A stretch of DNA of 64,000 nt from Durusdinium trenchii (Eukaryota > Sar > Dinophyceae > Suessiales > Symbiodiniaceae): the NCBI GenBank assembly GCA_963970005.1, contig CAXAMN010004080.1:201741-265740 (forward strand). Reading direction: 5' to 3'. The notes beneath the pieces were generated by a model. That model was not told the origin of the DNA. It searched no databases and saw only the letters and a list, made by a program, of their open reading frames with translations. Below, one piece after another: positions 12,991-26,600 of this stretch. Position 1 is the stretch's first letter. Each line of letters begins with the position of its first letter. The position numbers and the translations under genes are program-made.

Positions 12991-14222
12991 GGCTCCAACC
13001 AAATCGCCAAATAATAGCTAATAATCAAAAAATACATTTCCTAAACAAGATAATACCATATTAATTAATACATAATATCATAAAATATCTAAAATTATAA
13101 ATATATTTAAACAATATTTTTTTTTAAATATAAATAATATTAAAATTTAATCTAAACTAAAATAAATTACTATCGCCCAAATTCGATATCAAACAATAAA
13201 TTTTCTTTAAATAACAATAATCGAATAAACCAAATTTAATCGATTATATATTAAACAGAATTACAAATTAAATATTTATAACGAATATCTACATATATAA
13301 TAAGAAAGATAAATATATAAATATTTTCTAAATATACGAAATATATAAAAAAATACCGACAACTTCCCATCAAATCCTATCAACATATAAAATCATCAAA
13401 AAAAAAAAATATTTATTTTCAAAAAAATACTATAATTTATAGCCGAATTAATTATACATCTATTAAATAACTTTTTATAATAACAATATAAATATATAAA
13501 CTATTTTTTTCGCAAAATCCGTTTTTAAAGAATACTAAAGATCAATAAAAACATATTCGTGTAAATTCCGGGCACCAACCACGCAATCCATATATTTAGC
13601 GAAAATAGTTAATAATCATATTCCCTATCGCCGACCTACGTCAGACACCGCGAAACAATAAACCCATAATTTATATAACATTATCTATTCCTCACCATCT
13701 TCCACACTCATATGATTCCATCAATTTTAAACATATTTAAGAAACATCCCATTAATCCAATATATATAATTTCCAAATTCGATCGAAATTACCTAAATCA
13801 TTATTTAATCCCAAATACATCAATATAAAAAAACCTAAATATTCAATATAATTACCTATCATTCCGATTCTCTATATATAAATACGAAATATATATTCTT
13901 TCCACCGCGATATTCGATCCATAAATCCGACTATCAAATATAAATCTCTAAACTAATTTCATAAAACATATTAGTATTTATATTTTCTTCCAATTGTTCC
14001 ATCAAAAATACAATAAAATATATTTCAATAAACTAAATCTTTTCATTCCAAAAAATTAGAATCTTTAAATATATATTTAATATCATTTATACGTTACATA
14101 ATATGTGTAAAAAATAAATAAATATATATATATATTAATATTTCAATATTTCGAAATATAGTAATACTATATATTGCTTTAATTAATGCATTTATCATTT
14201 GATTCAATATTATTTCGCAAAT
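12991..14222. other. AT-rich DNA, no feature seen
   Basis: Extremely AT-rich DNA with stops in all frames and a short TA tract at 14124-14136. It ends where GC-rich repeats begin, without an assembly gap. Confidence 0.6.
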
Positions 14223-14850
14223 GATAATTCCCAGAGAGCGAAGCTATGGGGTTCTTACTTCAGATAACAATGAGTTGCCCGTACGCGCTTTCGAGACAGG
14301 TTGCTGGTGCCTGTGCTGGTGCTGTGAGCTGGCTGTGCACGTGGTGGAGACAGGGTGCCGGTGCTGGTGCTGGTGCTGTGAGCTGGTGGAGAGAGGGTGC
14401 CGGTGCTGGGCGCCGAGTGCCCGCGCCGGTGCTGGGAGCTGGCTGTGCACGTGGTGGAGACAGGGTGGCGGTGCTGGTGCTGGGTGCTGGCTGTGCGCGT
14501 GGTGGAGACAGGGTGCCGGGCGCCGGTGCTGGGTGCTGGCTGTGTGCCTGGTGGAGAGGACTTTGTTCGCCAGATGGTGACGGCTATGGGGCTCTTATTG
14601 TTTCAATCGACAATGAGCTGGCTGTGCGCGCTTTCGAGACAGGGCCGGTGCCGGGTGCTGGTGCTTGCTGTGGTGCTGGTGCTGGGTGCTGTGAGCTGGC
14701 TGGTGCTGGGTGCTGGCAGTGTGCGTGGCGGGCGCCGGTGCCGATGGTGTGAGCTGGCAGTGCGCGTGGCGAAGACTGCTGCGCGCGTGGTGCTGGTGCT
14801 GGGCGCCGTGAGCTGGCGTGCCGGTGCTCGGTGCTGGTGCCCGCTTCTGA
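14223..14850. repeat. GC-rich tandem repeats built on GGTGCTG words
   Basis: A block starting GCTATGGGGTTCTTAC (about 14242) and running through AATGAG...GCGCTTTCGA recurs at about 14584 and again near 15471. Between these blocks lie units of roughly 45-50 nt with GTGCTGGTGCTG, GAGCTGGCTGTG and GTGGTGGAGACAGGGTGC. All frames stay open because of the repetition, so the long cysteine/glycine-rich frames here are not regarded as genes. Confidence 0.75.
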
Positions 14851-14955
14851 CAGTGAAGTGATAACAGCCGCCACTTCTAGCAGTGAATGGTAACAAACTG
14901 CCGCTTGCAGGAGTGAAGGGCGACCAAGCGCCGCTTCTGACAATGAAGTGCCAGC
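14840..14955. repeat. short tandem repeat, unit about 33 nt, 4 copies
   Basis: Four diverged copies of a unit like CCGCTTCTGACAGTGAAG, followed by a short AC-rich segment, occur in a row at the 3' end of the GGTGCTG block. Confidence 0.55.
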
Positions 14956-15094
14956 ATTCAGGGGCCGCATGAACTTATTCACGCAACATCATGCGGTGTC
15001 GTCGCTTGAGCGTTCTTTGTCTATTAGCGCTGTGGGGTATTTACGCTCTTCAGGTTTTGTTTTGGCCGACAGCTGTGTCAAGGGCCGCACTGTT

Positions 15095-15445
15095 TGCGCG
15101 CATACTTTTGTACGTATAATGTTCTATGCACAACATCAGGCTCTCAACCGGCCACTGTGTTAGCATGTTCCAACATGCTACACACACACACACTAGTCGT
15201 GGATACTGCTTGGCCTTGGGCGAATGAGGGCTACGGGCTTTGCTCTTTGTGCGCATACTTTTGTGCGCATAAACTTATACGCGCAAGATCATACGGCCTT
15301 ATCGTTCTGCAGATCGTTGCTTCAAGCATGCTACAAAGTCAATAGTGGCGCTGGATACTGCTTGGCCTTGGGCCAATGACACTTACGGGCTGTGTTTTTT
15401 GCGCGCATACTTTTGTGCGCATAAACGTATACGCGCAAAATCATA
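15095..15445. repeat. three copies of a GCGC-rich palindromic unit
   Basis: The words GCGCATACTTTTGTGCGCAT and ATACGCGCAA recur three times (near 15096, 15250 and 15403). Two copies are preceded by GATACTGCTTGGCCTTGGG. The alternation of GCGCAT and ATACGCGC gives local self-complementarity. Confidence 0.6.
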
Positions 15446-15660
15446 CGGTGTTATTCCCCAAATAGGGAAAGCTATGGGGTCCTTGCTGCAAGTAAGAATG
15501 AGCTGGCCGCGCGCGCTTTCGAAATGGTGTCGGTGCTGGTGCTGGTGTTGTGGTCCTGGGTGCTGGCGCCGCTGCCGGTGTTGTCAGCTGGCAAAGTGCA
15601 CCGGTGCTGGTGTCAGCTGATTGTGCGCGCCGTGAAGGTGCCGTAAGGTGGCTGCGCAAG

Positions 15661-16631
15661 CTGCGTACATTCTTGTTCCAGCCAGTCGCATGTCAACAGG
15701 TCGTGGGACTCTGCCTAGCTATCTGGGTCTATGCTGGTGAATTATCAACAGTGAACTCTATTCAAGTCTAAACCGTGATTCTTTCCATCTTTTGTGGGGA
15801 TTCCTTGGAATTTGTTTGCCTGCAAAATGGTACCCATGGCGGGGCGTACAATGGACATCTTACCATTTTTGAATTCTGTCAACTCCTCCCCTCCCATCTG
15901 CCATCCCTAGTGTATCATGTCATGACATCCTGCTGTTCCATCCCATCACATCTCAACCTATACATATTGAACCTTTCTGCGCATCACATCCATCCACATC
16001 CTATCCCGCCTTACCCTTGCCCCACCCAGCCAGAAAGATCCTAGCAGAGAGCTTTGGAGAAGAGCAGCAAAGAAATCCGCCCGCACCGGAGGTGCTGGGG
16101 CGTGTGTATCCGGATGGCATAGTCAATCGCAAGACTTCAGCTATAGCTGGGAGGGGGTAGCTGGCTAGGGGTTCGTATTAGCCAGGTAGAACCTGGATGA
16201 CGGGAACCTATGTATAGCACGATGTTTTGAAAAAACATGTTTGAAGAGCAGTTTGTCACAAGGATCTAGCCACCACCGGTGCTTGCAACGATACTATACT
16301 ATTGCCCACACGACAGATACCGCAACATTACCACAAACATTACTCCCGGCGCGGGCAGACTTAGCAGCGTAGCGGTGCGAATAAGTATATAATTCTGCAT
16401 AAACGTCAAAATAGGGACCATGCAGTGATGACGAAGAGATAGTGACAGCGAGCAAGAGTGAGAATGTATGACAGGAAGAGAGCGGTGACAAAGAGCTAGT
16501 GGCGTAATTGTCGAGATGAACAATGTTACTCCACCACCCTGCTCCCGGAGTCTGCTTTCTGAAACCTGCATGCTCGCTCAAATGCTTTGGACGCAGAATG
16601 GAACAAGCCAGCGTGTCAGGCTTCACACCTC
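15661..16631. other. no gene seen; 3' flank of the six-module gene
   Basis: No coding exon is convincing here. This lies immediately downstream of the stop codon of the minus-strand six-module gene and may include its 3' untranslated region. No AAUAAA signal is relied on, since dinoflagellates generally lack it. Confidence 0.4.
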
Positions 16632-17674
16632 TCACTGCACAGTTTCAAATAAAATGCCAGACAAACTCACCCAGTCGTAGGTCACGGTGCCAGCAATGTA
16701 GTGGATCTCACCATTGGCCCGAACGTCCACCCGCAGCTGCGAGTCATGGTGGTTCATGGAGAAGATCAAGACCTGGCCAATCACATGGGAACGAAAATAG
16801 GGAGAGTTGGTAAGCAACACTGACTTTCTATATCTAGCAAGTAGTGCTCCACTACTGGCCGACGTCCCAGTTCGCCACGTCATATCCAAGTCTGGCTGGT
16901 TTGGCCCTGCAAGGGGCCCGCCCTTCCTCCTTCCAGGCCTTGCTTGGTCGGCAGTCTGATGGAAGTGTGGCCAAATGACCCCAAGTGCCACCTCGACTCT
17001 GCAGTGGGCTAGTGCTAAGCTAGTGGGCTGCCAAGTTTGCCAAGGTGCCGTAAATCAGGCCCTCCACAGTACAAATCCCGTCCACCACATGGTACGCAGC
17101 GTCTGCAAACCTCACACAAGTGTGCCGCAAGCTCTGACAGGTCGGAAACTGTCAGTGGCAGTCATCTCCACTACTCTACCTCACTTCGGGCCAGCAGGGG
17201 TGTACTGTAACCCTGGCTCAATCAATCAAAAAGGAGTAACTGCAACGGCCAGCTTATCTTTGTCTTGTCACTGCGCGGGTGGCTCCTGGTGAAACATCAC
17301 CGAGGCCTCAGGCCTTCCCTGGATTGCTAGCTTTCGTTGCAACTACCATCACCACAACCTAACTCGCGGTTAGATGGTTAGATTCGTCACGATTAGTGAT
17401 GATATATAGATTCTTGAAGTCTTGGACCCTTTATCTGTGCAATAGCAGGTGTGCCACGGAAAAAGTCCCAGACTTCTATACTGCCCAAATGGCCCGTATA
17501 GAGCAGGCAGCCAGCGCTATATCCCTGATCAGTTCTCTTCCGATTCCGTGCGCCAGCCGTGCGGAAGAGCCACCCATTCCCGTAGTTGTGCCAGCCACTG
17601 GCCAGAGGAATCGGATATGCAGAAGCTCCGCTGCTCATGGGACTGAAGACAATGCCGGACAAAGCCACCCACTC
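16632..17674 (-). CDS. module 6 and 3' end of the gene
   Basis: Exon 16632-16772 follows a TTGGCCAG acceptor and encodes VLIFSMNHHDSQLRVDV, then a W/VSLSGILFETVQ end and TGA: landmarks C and D in one exon of exactly 47 codons. The A landmark is at 17574-17674 together with D of module 5 (IPLASGWHNYGNG). B is split: DGICTVEGLIYG near 17050-17090 and RGGTWGHLATLPSDCRP near 16935-16997. The perfect match of the second B piece to other modules makes this reading secure although no long open frame covers it. Confidence 0.65.
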
Positions 17675-20600
17675 CTTGCCAGGTGGCTTTCTAGCGGCTA
17701 GCGTTAGAGAGTGAACCTGCTCAAAAAGAGCAAAGAATGGGGCCTGATCAATTCAATGATTGAACAATTCACACTTTGACTGTCCAGCTTGGATCTCAAC
17801 AGTTGTAAAAGCCAAAACCTCTGCAGGCTGTTCAGCCATTCTTCTCTGCTCTTTTCGCTTTTCGTGAGGCCCCGCGCTTATACCCTCCTCAAGACTCTTG
17901 GCTCAATTCCCAAATGGTGGTTTATATAGGGCTTGCCCCAAATGGTCTTTGGGATTTGAGCAACAAGTTACAACAGCCCAAGCTTCGGACTTTGGAAACA
18001 ACGTCTGTGGGTCTTCAGTGGTCTCCTCTTCAGGGTTGGCTGGGTCGCCCAAAAGCTGGTCATTGCTGCGTCTTGCTACGCGACCACAAGCGAGTCGAGA
18101 TCGGCTATGGATGTGTAACATCCTGTCCTCTATCTAAAATCGCAGTGGATTGACCTGGTACTCAATTCTATTCATTTTTCATCGCTAATCATGGTCCCAG
18201 ATTTCACCCACACACCGCTTTTCGTCTGACTTCTTCACATTTTTTCTCTGTTCTTTTAAAGCTGAGACGCCTGATGACCTCCAGCAGCTGCCCAGGTCAC
18301 AATACCATCGCGATTGATGTCCACCCGAGACGTCGCGCCGTGATTGTCAACATTGAACACCAGGATCGCGCCTTGGATCGGGTGGACCAAGCACGGTGAT
18401 ATCCACCATTGCCGGTGGACTCGGGGAGGCTCATGAGTGAAACGACACGAGTGACACGAGACTTGGAGGCACGATTGGCTGGGTCGGTGCACATGGATCG
18501 CGTGCACCATCAATCGAACCTGCCTTGCATGGACTCTGCACAGTGTCACAAGTTGTGAGAAGTACGGTGCCAGCTGCTAGTGAGCTGAGTGGCATCGCTA
18601 CTAGGAGCAAGGACGCTGTTAGAGGCTCCTGGCATTACTACCAGGAGCAAGAAGCTATATACTAGGGGCTCCTGGCATCGCTAAGTCTAGCAGCAAGGAC
18701 GCTACTGGGGGCGTCCTGGTTTGAGTTTCTCTGTGTCTTCCGGAAAGTGATAAGGGGAGAGGCCTGTCCGAGACGACACCCAGTGCCGTTGCTCTGTGTT
18801 CTTGCGGTGGGCCTTTCGGTGGCCAAGTGGAGCGCTCCTGCAGGTCCATGAGCAATCAGCTGGCCGGTTAGTCGAACTGGGTGACCCCAACAAGGATGTC
18901 TGGCTCCACCGTCACTAGGTAGTGATCTCAAGTCTCTTACTTTGGGGGCGTGTGTTCGACGCCATCCATGTCTTTGACACTTTCATATTTGTCGAACATT
19001 CTCCCCCTCATGTCCATTGTGTCCACCAAGCTCATGTCGAGAAACCTCAGGGCTGCTACCACACAAGCAGGGAATAGATTTCGTGTTCACATGGGGATGT
19101 TGGAGACAAGGACATTCCGGTTTCCAAGTGTCCAGTCCAGAGAAAGCAACCCGAAAGCCTGAGGCCACACGAGCCTGCAAGTTCCGCCCAACACTTGTTC
19201 GGCCTCTGGCACAACGCTCGTGGGCTTTTTGGACGGATGAAAAGCCAAGGCACTTGGCCTGCAATCTTCAGGCAGCGTTGCTATGTGCTGAACGAAAAAG
19301 CCACCACTCTTGAATACAAGGCCCTCCAGTGAGCAAATTCCGTTTCGCACCTGCGGACGACAGTTGAGCGTCAAAGCCACGACAGGGCGGTGCAAGAGAA
19401 GTTGGGTTTGATCTCGGACCAGGACGAGGCCGACTACGATGATGACCATGACCATGCTGACTGGAACTGCATTAGAGAAAGAGAACCAACAATATCCCAA
19501 AAGGCAAGATATGTTTGGAAATATGAAATTACTGGAAAATGACAACATATCCAAACAAACCAGAAATTACTGGAAGCATGTCCGACCATCTGGTCGTACA
19601 AACTAGAAACATCCCCCGGCCAAGGGCCGCAGTTCAACAAGACAAAGCCGGGGCTTTCGCACCGTATAGTCAGGACTGCCATAGGCCCCACCATAGGCGC
19701 TCCAACCATTGTGCAATGGCAAGGTGATGTGTCCCACAGTGCCAGGTGCAAAGGCGATATTGCTCAGGCTGACCCAGTTGAAATGCCTGGGCACGCTCAG
19801 CGCCCAAGGCTTCATGCCTTTTGGGCCTTCCCTTTCAAAGGCATAAACCTGGACACTCTCACCCACCTGGCTTGAAGCAAGGGGGCAGGCAGCTGCCTTT
19901 GATTCCTGTTCAGCTGTCCATTTTGCCATGGAGTGTGGCTGGGAATGGGGTGTGTTCTAATCTGCACAAACAACCTGCGTGTACACACTATCCGGAGTCG
20001 GCAAATACCAAGAAGGCACACTCGCTCAACACTCGTGAGGCGTCAAGACTGACACATCTCACGAGATTTCCACTGAGAGGATCAAATAACATGATGACAT
20101 GCGACACATGGCCGGTGTGATGTAGTATGTAACTTCTGCTTGTCCGCCCACCATCTTAGTAATGAGTTTTCCCCAAACATCTAGAAACCATATCATTAGT
20201 ACGAGCTTGAATTCTGTAGTGGTACAGCTATGTACAGCTGCCCAATCAGCACTAGATTCTATAGATTGTGCACCAACTTATTGGCCCAAGGGTCTGTGGC
20301 CCTGCGACCCATGTTATTCTGCCGTCGGGGTGGGCGTCCACTCGATGCTGGTAGCTGTGGTGATTTACAGCGAAGATCAGCTGCTTCCTTGGTTTCAGGA
20401 AACCCCGTTTATGTGCAAGGAAAAATGCAGGGAGGGAAGGAAAGGAACAAACAAGCAGAACGAGCATGATTGATTCTAGATGAAATCATGCACCAGCTTC
20501 GAGTGCACCCGGCACTGTCTTTCCATCAAGTCGTTGAAACGATACCCAATGAAACCTATGTTTCGGCTTGTCTGCCGCGATACGTAGGCCGACAGCCCTC

Positions 20601-23600
20601 CGGGAGCTGTGCAAACAGTGTCCAGGCTGCACCATCTAGCACTATGGCCTGGCCATTGGCTTCGGGCAGTTGATCCAAAAACGAAACTGTTGAACTGCGT
20701 GTTGTTTCGGCCATTGGCCCATGATTTGGCCCCTGCCTCCAGCATACACATCCCATTCCTTGGCGGTGTCTTGGTAGTTGCGCATCGTTCTGTATATATT
20801 TCAATTGTGTGTGGGGAGAGCTCATCTCACAGTTGTGTCAATCGCTTTGGGTTGGACAAGTGTCCACGTCAAGCATAGGAGCTAAAAGGATGTACAGTAA
20901 GTCTGGAAAAAACGCGCTGAGTGGCACTTTCGCTCACAATGAACAAACATGCAACATCTACATGTAGGTTGGAGGCCATCGCTAGAAGGTTGGAAGCCGT
21001 CGCTAGCAGTTTGGAGGCCATTGCTTTTGGGTTGGAGGCCATTGCTTTTAGATTTGTGTCAAGGCTCTTCATGTTGAAGGTGGCCTCTCCGAATCCTTGA
21101 CCCCAACTGACCCAACTCGTCCTGCAGGTATGGCTCGTGAGGAGTGCAACGACAATTTCCAAACGGACATTTTTGCGAGTCCATCGTAAATTTTCACATT
21201 CATACACAATAAATTTTCACATTCATACACAATAATATATACAGTCCTTTGATAAAATATTTTTAAAACACGCTCTTTCTGCTACTCCCAGCTCCTGAGT
21301 GGCAGGAGCCTTACACCTGAAGTCTCTTGGGCAAAGGCAATGCCAGCCAGACTGATCCATGAATTCAATGCACTACCTGCAAGCATTGTTATGGGTGATC
21401 GAAGAGCTTGGTGGAAGTCAGACATGATTGCCGGTTTCTCTATGCAGCATGCTTCAGATTTCCAACGGTTACCATAATACCATAACACCCAAGCATCTAG
21501 CGAACGGGAACATCTCTAGTGTCGGGCTTTGAGACTGCAAGTGGCCAACTGTGGAAACAATGGCAGAGCGGGCCCAACTGCTGCCACTGGTCCGTGAAAT
21601 TCTACCCACTCAAAAGCCCCAACTGGTCCTAGACTTGCATGATAGTCCTCAGAAGTCCTGCGACCCTGCCTGCAGAAATGTGTTTCACATTGCCTTCGAC
21701 GTCAACATCCTCAGGTTGGATGCTGGACACCACAGACTGATTTCACCCGCTGGCCTCTCACACGCCATGATCTGGCGCCAAGATTCGACACGTTGAATGA
21801 CATCACCACCATTCTTGGTTCCAAAGATCAGTGTTCGCATAGGCCAACACTCCACAGGAAGGCTCGTAATGACATGCCCCCAAGCGGTGCCAGATACGAG
21901 GCCCTCAAGGATGCACAAACCTGGGTGATTGGGACAGCCTGGCCCTCAAAGGCTCAACACGTAAACCTCAAGTCCGCGATTTTTAGGGCCCTGGCCTTCA
22001 GCAACTGAATAGGTTATGGGTAGATTCCATTCCGGCAATGTCAACAGCGACCAGCCCGAAGCCAAGGCCAGTGGCTGCTGTTGCAAGCTCTTCGTGGTGA
22101 AGATGATGCCGGCAAGACTCACCCAACCATGGCTGTTTCCACCATCAACATACCTGGGAGCCGGCAATCGAATTTCGCCAGAACAGTTTCACACACAAGT
22201 CGAACAGCAAAGACCTTCAAAAGGTATGGGAACGAGATTTATTTTGCATGGTGTGAGAGGTGCTTCAACTCAATAGAATCTGAGCACATTCTTCGAGGCA
22301 AGGTGCGAAATAGCGCCGGTTGGAAACACATCCACACGGGTGGACCTTTCATGATTGTTCCTCAGAAAGGTTTAAAGTTCCATGAATTTCAGTGCTGAAC
22401 GATATAGCATGGATTAGAATGCACCAACCTGCAGCTGAGATTCATATTGAAGAGGAGCCTCTTGGTTGGGCGACATTCTTCTGGAAGAGTGGCCAAATGA
22501 TCCCAAGTCCCGCCGTGAATCAGGCCGTCAACTACGCAAAGGGTTCCCTTCAGCCTTGCGAACCGAGCGTGCACGACAACAACCTTAAAGCCGAACTTCT
22601 CTTCCGGAGACGCCCAAACACTCGCTTCAGCTAAGAAGTAGCGTCACACACGCACACACACACACACCCAGCAGCAGCCCGAGGCGAGTTCAAGTGAAAC
22701 ATTCTGAGCTGGCCTATTTCAAGACCACATTGGACACTAACCCTAGTGCGCCAAACTACAATTGACTACTGATGCATCTCGCTAATCTAGTCTTGACAGC
22801 CCGACAGTCCGACAGTTGAGAAACGCCGCAGCAGCAGCAGCAGCAGCAGCCTCCAACTCTGCTTACAGCTCAAACTGTTGCAGGTGCGTCCAGGTATGTC
22901 CAGGTGACCAACCTGGAAATCCTGCATGGAGCTTCGTTGGCGACAGCCATGCGAACACCCTGTCGCCCCCTTGTTCTTAAAAAGCACGAAAAACACATCA
23001 ACAAAAACTCATGAAAATGGACATCCCGTGCAGCCTGCTGCATTGTTGTGCTGATGTGATTGTTCCTGGTCGGAACGCGTGCGCGCACAAACCCACACGC
23101 ACACACTCTGACAATTGGTTTTCAGTTAATCGATTCCAAAGTGGAAAAAGGTGAGGGAACAGCAAGGCGAGAAAGTCAGGTCACTTGAAATGTTGAACAA
23201 TGGTTGTACTCAGCTGGCAAACTCTCGCGCGGCGGGCTGCAACTCACGTGCGGCGGGCTGCAAGTCGGCGGTGGGAAAAGGTTTCGGGGGTTGAAGCATG
23301 AAAAACCATGGAACCAAACTGAGCCAATTGGACAGCATGGTCAACAGTTACTCAGCAGGTACGTGGATTCTGCGTCCAGAATCCATATCAGTGACTCAAA
23401 ACAGCCTCTTCGTTGGACTGCCGCTGTTAAGAGTCAGGCAGTCCCCCTGCTGAAAAAACTTCAAAGCAAACGGTGAGGTGGAACCCTTAGGTACAGGGTT
23501 TGACACACACACACACGGTGCCGCTTTGCGGCGCTCGTGCGAACGACCTGAATAGGTACCTAAAAAGCCTTAGAAACAAAAGAAAGACACGCAGAAAGAG

Positions 23601-26600
23601 CAGCGCTAAGAGGGCAAGAGAGAAAGGTAGGAGTAGAAAAAGGTGAATACTTAGCCCTTGACCGGGGTAGGGAAACGAGCTTCAAGAGCAACCTAAAAAG
23701 CCTGAGAGAAAGCCCAAGAAACGACCAAAAGCGCAAGAAGGAAAGTGGGGGGGCAGGGAGGTGTATGTACATGTGTGTGTGTATGAATGCTTAGCACTCT
23801 AGAATTACTGATTACTTAGCGGAGGTGAATTGAATGCAATAGTTAGGGAGCGGGACTTTAGTCTTAGACCGCCCGGGTAGAGAAGACTAGAAAAGGGACA
23901 ACAGAGGGAAAGGCACCGACACACAAGTGTGCCGAGTACCATTTCCCTTTGTTACCCGAGTACCATTTCCCTCTGTTACCCTAATTAGTGGGAGGGGTTG
24001 GGGTGTTTGGTGTAGAAACCGCGTTTGGGTTCATTCTCCGTACAAGCCCGGCGGCTATGGGAGCAGTTAATCCAGTGGTGAAAAGGAGTCAGTTAAGAAA
24101 ATCCAAGGAAAGAAGGATCCGAAAAATCTGTTATGCGATTTCCAGCATGAATTCAGCGCCCCAGTGACGGGGACCACACCCAGCACCCAAGTGGGACGGC
24201 TGAGCGGTTCACACTCTGACATTGGTTTTCAGTTAATCGATTCCAAAGTGGAAAAAGGTGAGGGAACAGCAATCGAGAAAGTCAGGTCACTTGACATGTT
24301 GAACAATGGTTGTACTCAGCTGGCAAACTCTCGCGCGGCGGGCTGCAACTCACGTGCGGCGGGCTGCAAGTCGGCGGTGGGAAAAGGTTTCGGGGGTTGA
24401 AGCATGAAAAACCATGGAACCAAACCGAGCCAATTGGACAGCATGGTCAACAGTTACTCAGCAGGTACGTGGATTCTGCGTCCAGAATCCATATCAGTCA
24501 CTCAAAACAGCCTCTTCGTTGGACTGCCGCTGTTAAGAGTCAGGCAGTCCCCCTGCTGAAAAAACTTCAAAGCAAACGGTGAGGTGGAACCCTTAGGTAC
24601 AGGGTTTGACACACACACACACACATCCGCGCGCAAACACAAATCAATCTAAGAACGAGAGGCTTGTATGTCGGCGTGCCAAAATCTCCACCGTAGGACG
24701 CCCAACCATTCACCAAAGGCACTGGCCAACCGCTGCTGCCTCCAAGAGAATTAAAAAGCATCAGCGAGAATGGAACACATTGCATCTTACTGTAGGAGGT
24801 GCCAACAGAAGGAACGTATCTGGAAGTGTGGGGGTAAGACGGGTGCCGAAAACCAACGCGACGACAGCCTGAAAGTGAATCCCGAAAGAGAAAAGCAGGT
24901 GAAACCAAGCGGACACAGAAAAAGTGGACACACGATGAAACACAACAACATCAAACAACAAATGAACAAACAGATTGACAATCCTTTCCTTTCTGCAAGG
25001 TAACAACATGCGCTCATCTCTGACGGTTCTATCACTCATGCCGCAGCTTGTTCAGTTGAAGTGAAGCCACACTCATGCAAGAGCCAGTCTGCTGTATGCA
25101 ATAAGGAGAAGGACACAATCCAAGCAAACAAGGTCGGCTATGTTGGATGCTTTGGAGCAACGTTCATCCCGGCCCACTATGGCCCCAACTTGACCCCAAG
25201 TTGGCCCAAATTTGGCTCAGGACTCCAACATATATAAGTAAACGTTCCCAAACCTTGCCAACAGCATCCAGCAGCAACTTAGTTTTCTACGAACATTTTT
25301 CTGGACTGTGACCGCCACTCATCCAGCTGGACCCCGATTGAGCCCAACATGCTGCAAGCTTGGCGTCGAAGGAGCACTTTTTTCCGGGCCGTGTTGGATA
25401 TTGGTGCCAACTGGAGGCCAAGTTGAACCCACACGGGCACAAGTTGCATCATGTTGGGCCAAACGGACCCCAATTGCCCCGTGTTGGTCCTAAATTAGGT
25501 GCAAGTTTGCACCAAGTGGCCCCCAACATGTCCAGAAAGGTGCTCCATAACAGCACATAACGGCTAATTTTTGTGGCATGTTGGGCTCAGCTGTGAATCA
25601 ATGAGTCAACCGGACACACCATGCTGCTGATACCATCCTGAAACACAAACCTTGAAACCAAATCTGTGGACTCATCACCCAAACAGAATCTCAATTGAGA
25701 TCGTGAACAATGAATCTAAAGTTCATTTTTTGCGGATGATCTCTAACTCACCGTGTCACCTCTCCAGCAATATGTACTCATTTCATTTGTAAGGCGATAG
25801 CTTTAGCCCAGCTTACACCTGGTTTGCGCTGTGCATGAAGCAATCAAGGTTGCGAGAGCGAGAACCAATCTTGATCGTCGCACCTGGGACGAAGACCAGG
25901 TTGCTCAAGCTAACCCATCCATAACTGTGTCCACCTGCCACCCAATTCACCCTGCCATCTGGCAGAACATCAATGCGGGCTGAGCTGTCGTGGTTGTTGG
26001 CATTGAAGAGCAAGACTTGGTCCGGCCGGCATTCCTTACTTGAAGCCAACCAGGGGTCATAGAAATACCCATGCAACCTGACGTCTAAAATTAAGAAAAA
26101 ATGTACAGTAGCAAAAAAGCTTAAAAGAAACATTGTAGCCGGTGTGCGTTTATATAGTGGACGTTCAAAGAGCAACCAGGGGGCGAAACGGAAGTCTATA
26201 AAGCAGTCTCATGCAGGAACAGAATGGGAAGATTGAGACTTCATGGTGCGGTGTGGCCAAGCGTGTCCAGTGTGGAGTGGCCTGTTAGTTTAGGCTCAAA
26301 AATGGTGTGTGTGTGTGTCTACTATGCAGGCAAAGTCGAGAAGTTTTGGGCTTGGGATGGGCAGGCTATTAAATATTATCGATAAGTGAAGAGCAAACAT
26401 TCACAGGAACATCAGAGATGTCTTAGAGAAAACAAGCCACATCACGAACCGCCGCAGTACACCTCTGCATATGACAAAGCAAGATGTTGCACTGCACCAA
26501 AGGACCAAGCCACCACATCAAACATCATCGGGTGAACCTTCATCGCCTGACAGGTCATCACACCTGTTCATCAAGCCACGTGTGTTCATTCATGCACGCT

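Larger units (their letters stand above)
4225..14222. other. 10-kb AT-rich island
   Basis: This stretch is dominated by A and T with many short TA runs (for example 5027-5044 and 14124-14136), in sharp contrast to the GC-balanced DNA on both sides. Small islands of higher GC remain inside it, near 5050-5130, 5325-5480, 7790-8400 and 11330-11900. No intact gene longer than about 126 codons is present. It contains two sets of diverged repeats listed separately. It could be a decayed insertion, an AT-biased mutated repeat cluster, organellar or foreign DNA, or a misjoined contig. The right junction has no gap, which argues for real linkage there. Confidence 0.8.
22547..24660 (-). other. intron of module 2 carrying duplicated repeat
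   Basis: No exon was seen. The stretch holds the two copies of the CA-tailed repeat (23104-23518, 24210-24625), a CAG run near 22829-22849 and CA runs. The sequence between the copies shows purine-rich blocks with AAAAAGCCT words and two copies of GAGTACCATTTCCCT (about 23935-23970). Confidence 0.5.

Noticed and set aside
14124-14136. TATA-box promoter
   Set aside because: A simple TA run in AT-rich DNA with no gene next to it, and dinoflagellate promoters do not rely on TATA boxes.
4225-14222. Dinoflagellate mitochondrial DNA insertion
   Set aside because: Composition and inverted repeats would fit, but no cox1, cox3, cob or rRNA-like sequence was recognised. Left open as a possibility only.
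14221-15659. Cysteine/glycine-rich frames that look like metallothionein- or keratin-like proteins
   Set aside because: They arise from GGTGCTG repeats, and three frames are open at once.
17890-17915. TTGGCTCAA as a relic of the dinoflagellate spliced leader
   Set aside because: Only nine bases match and the following base disagrees, so there is no support for a retroposed cDNA.
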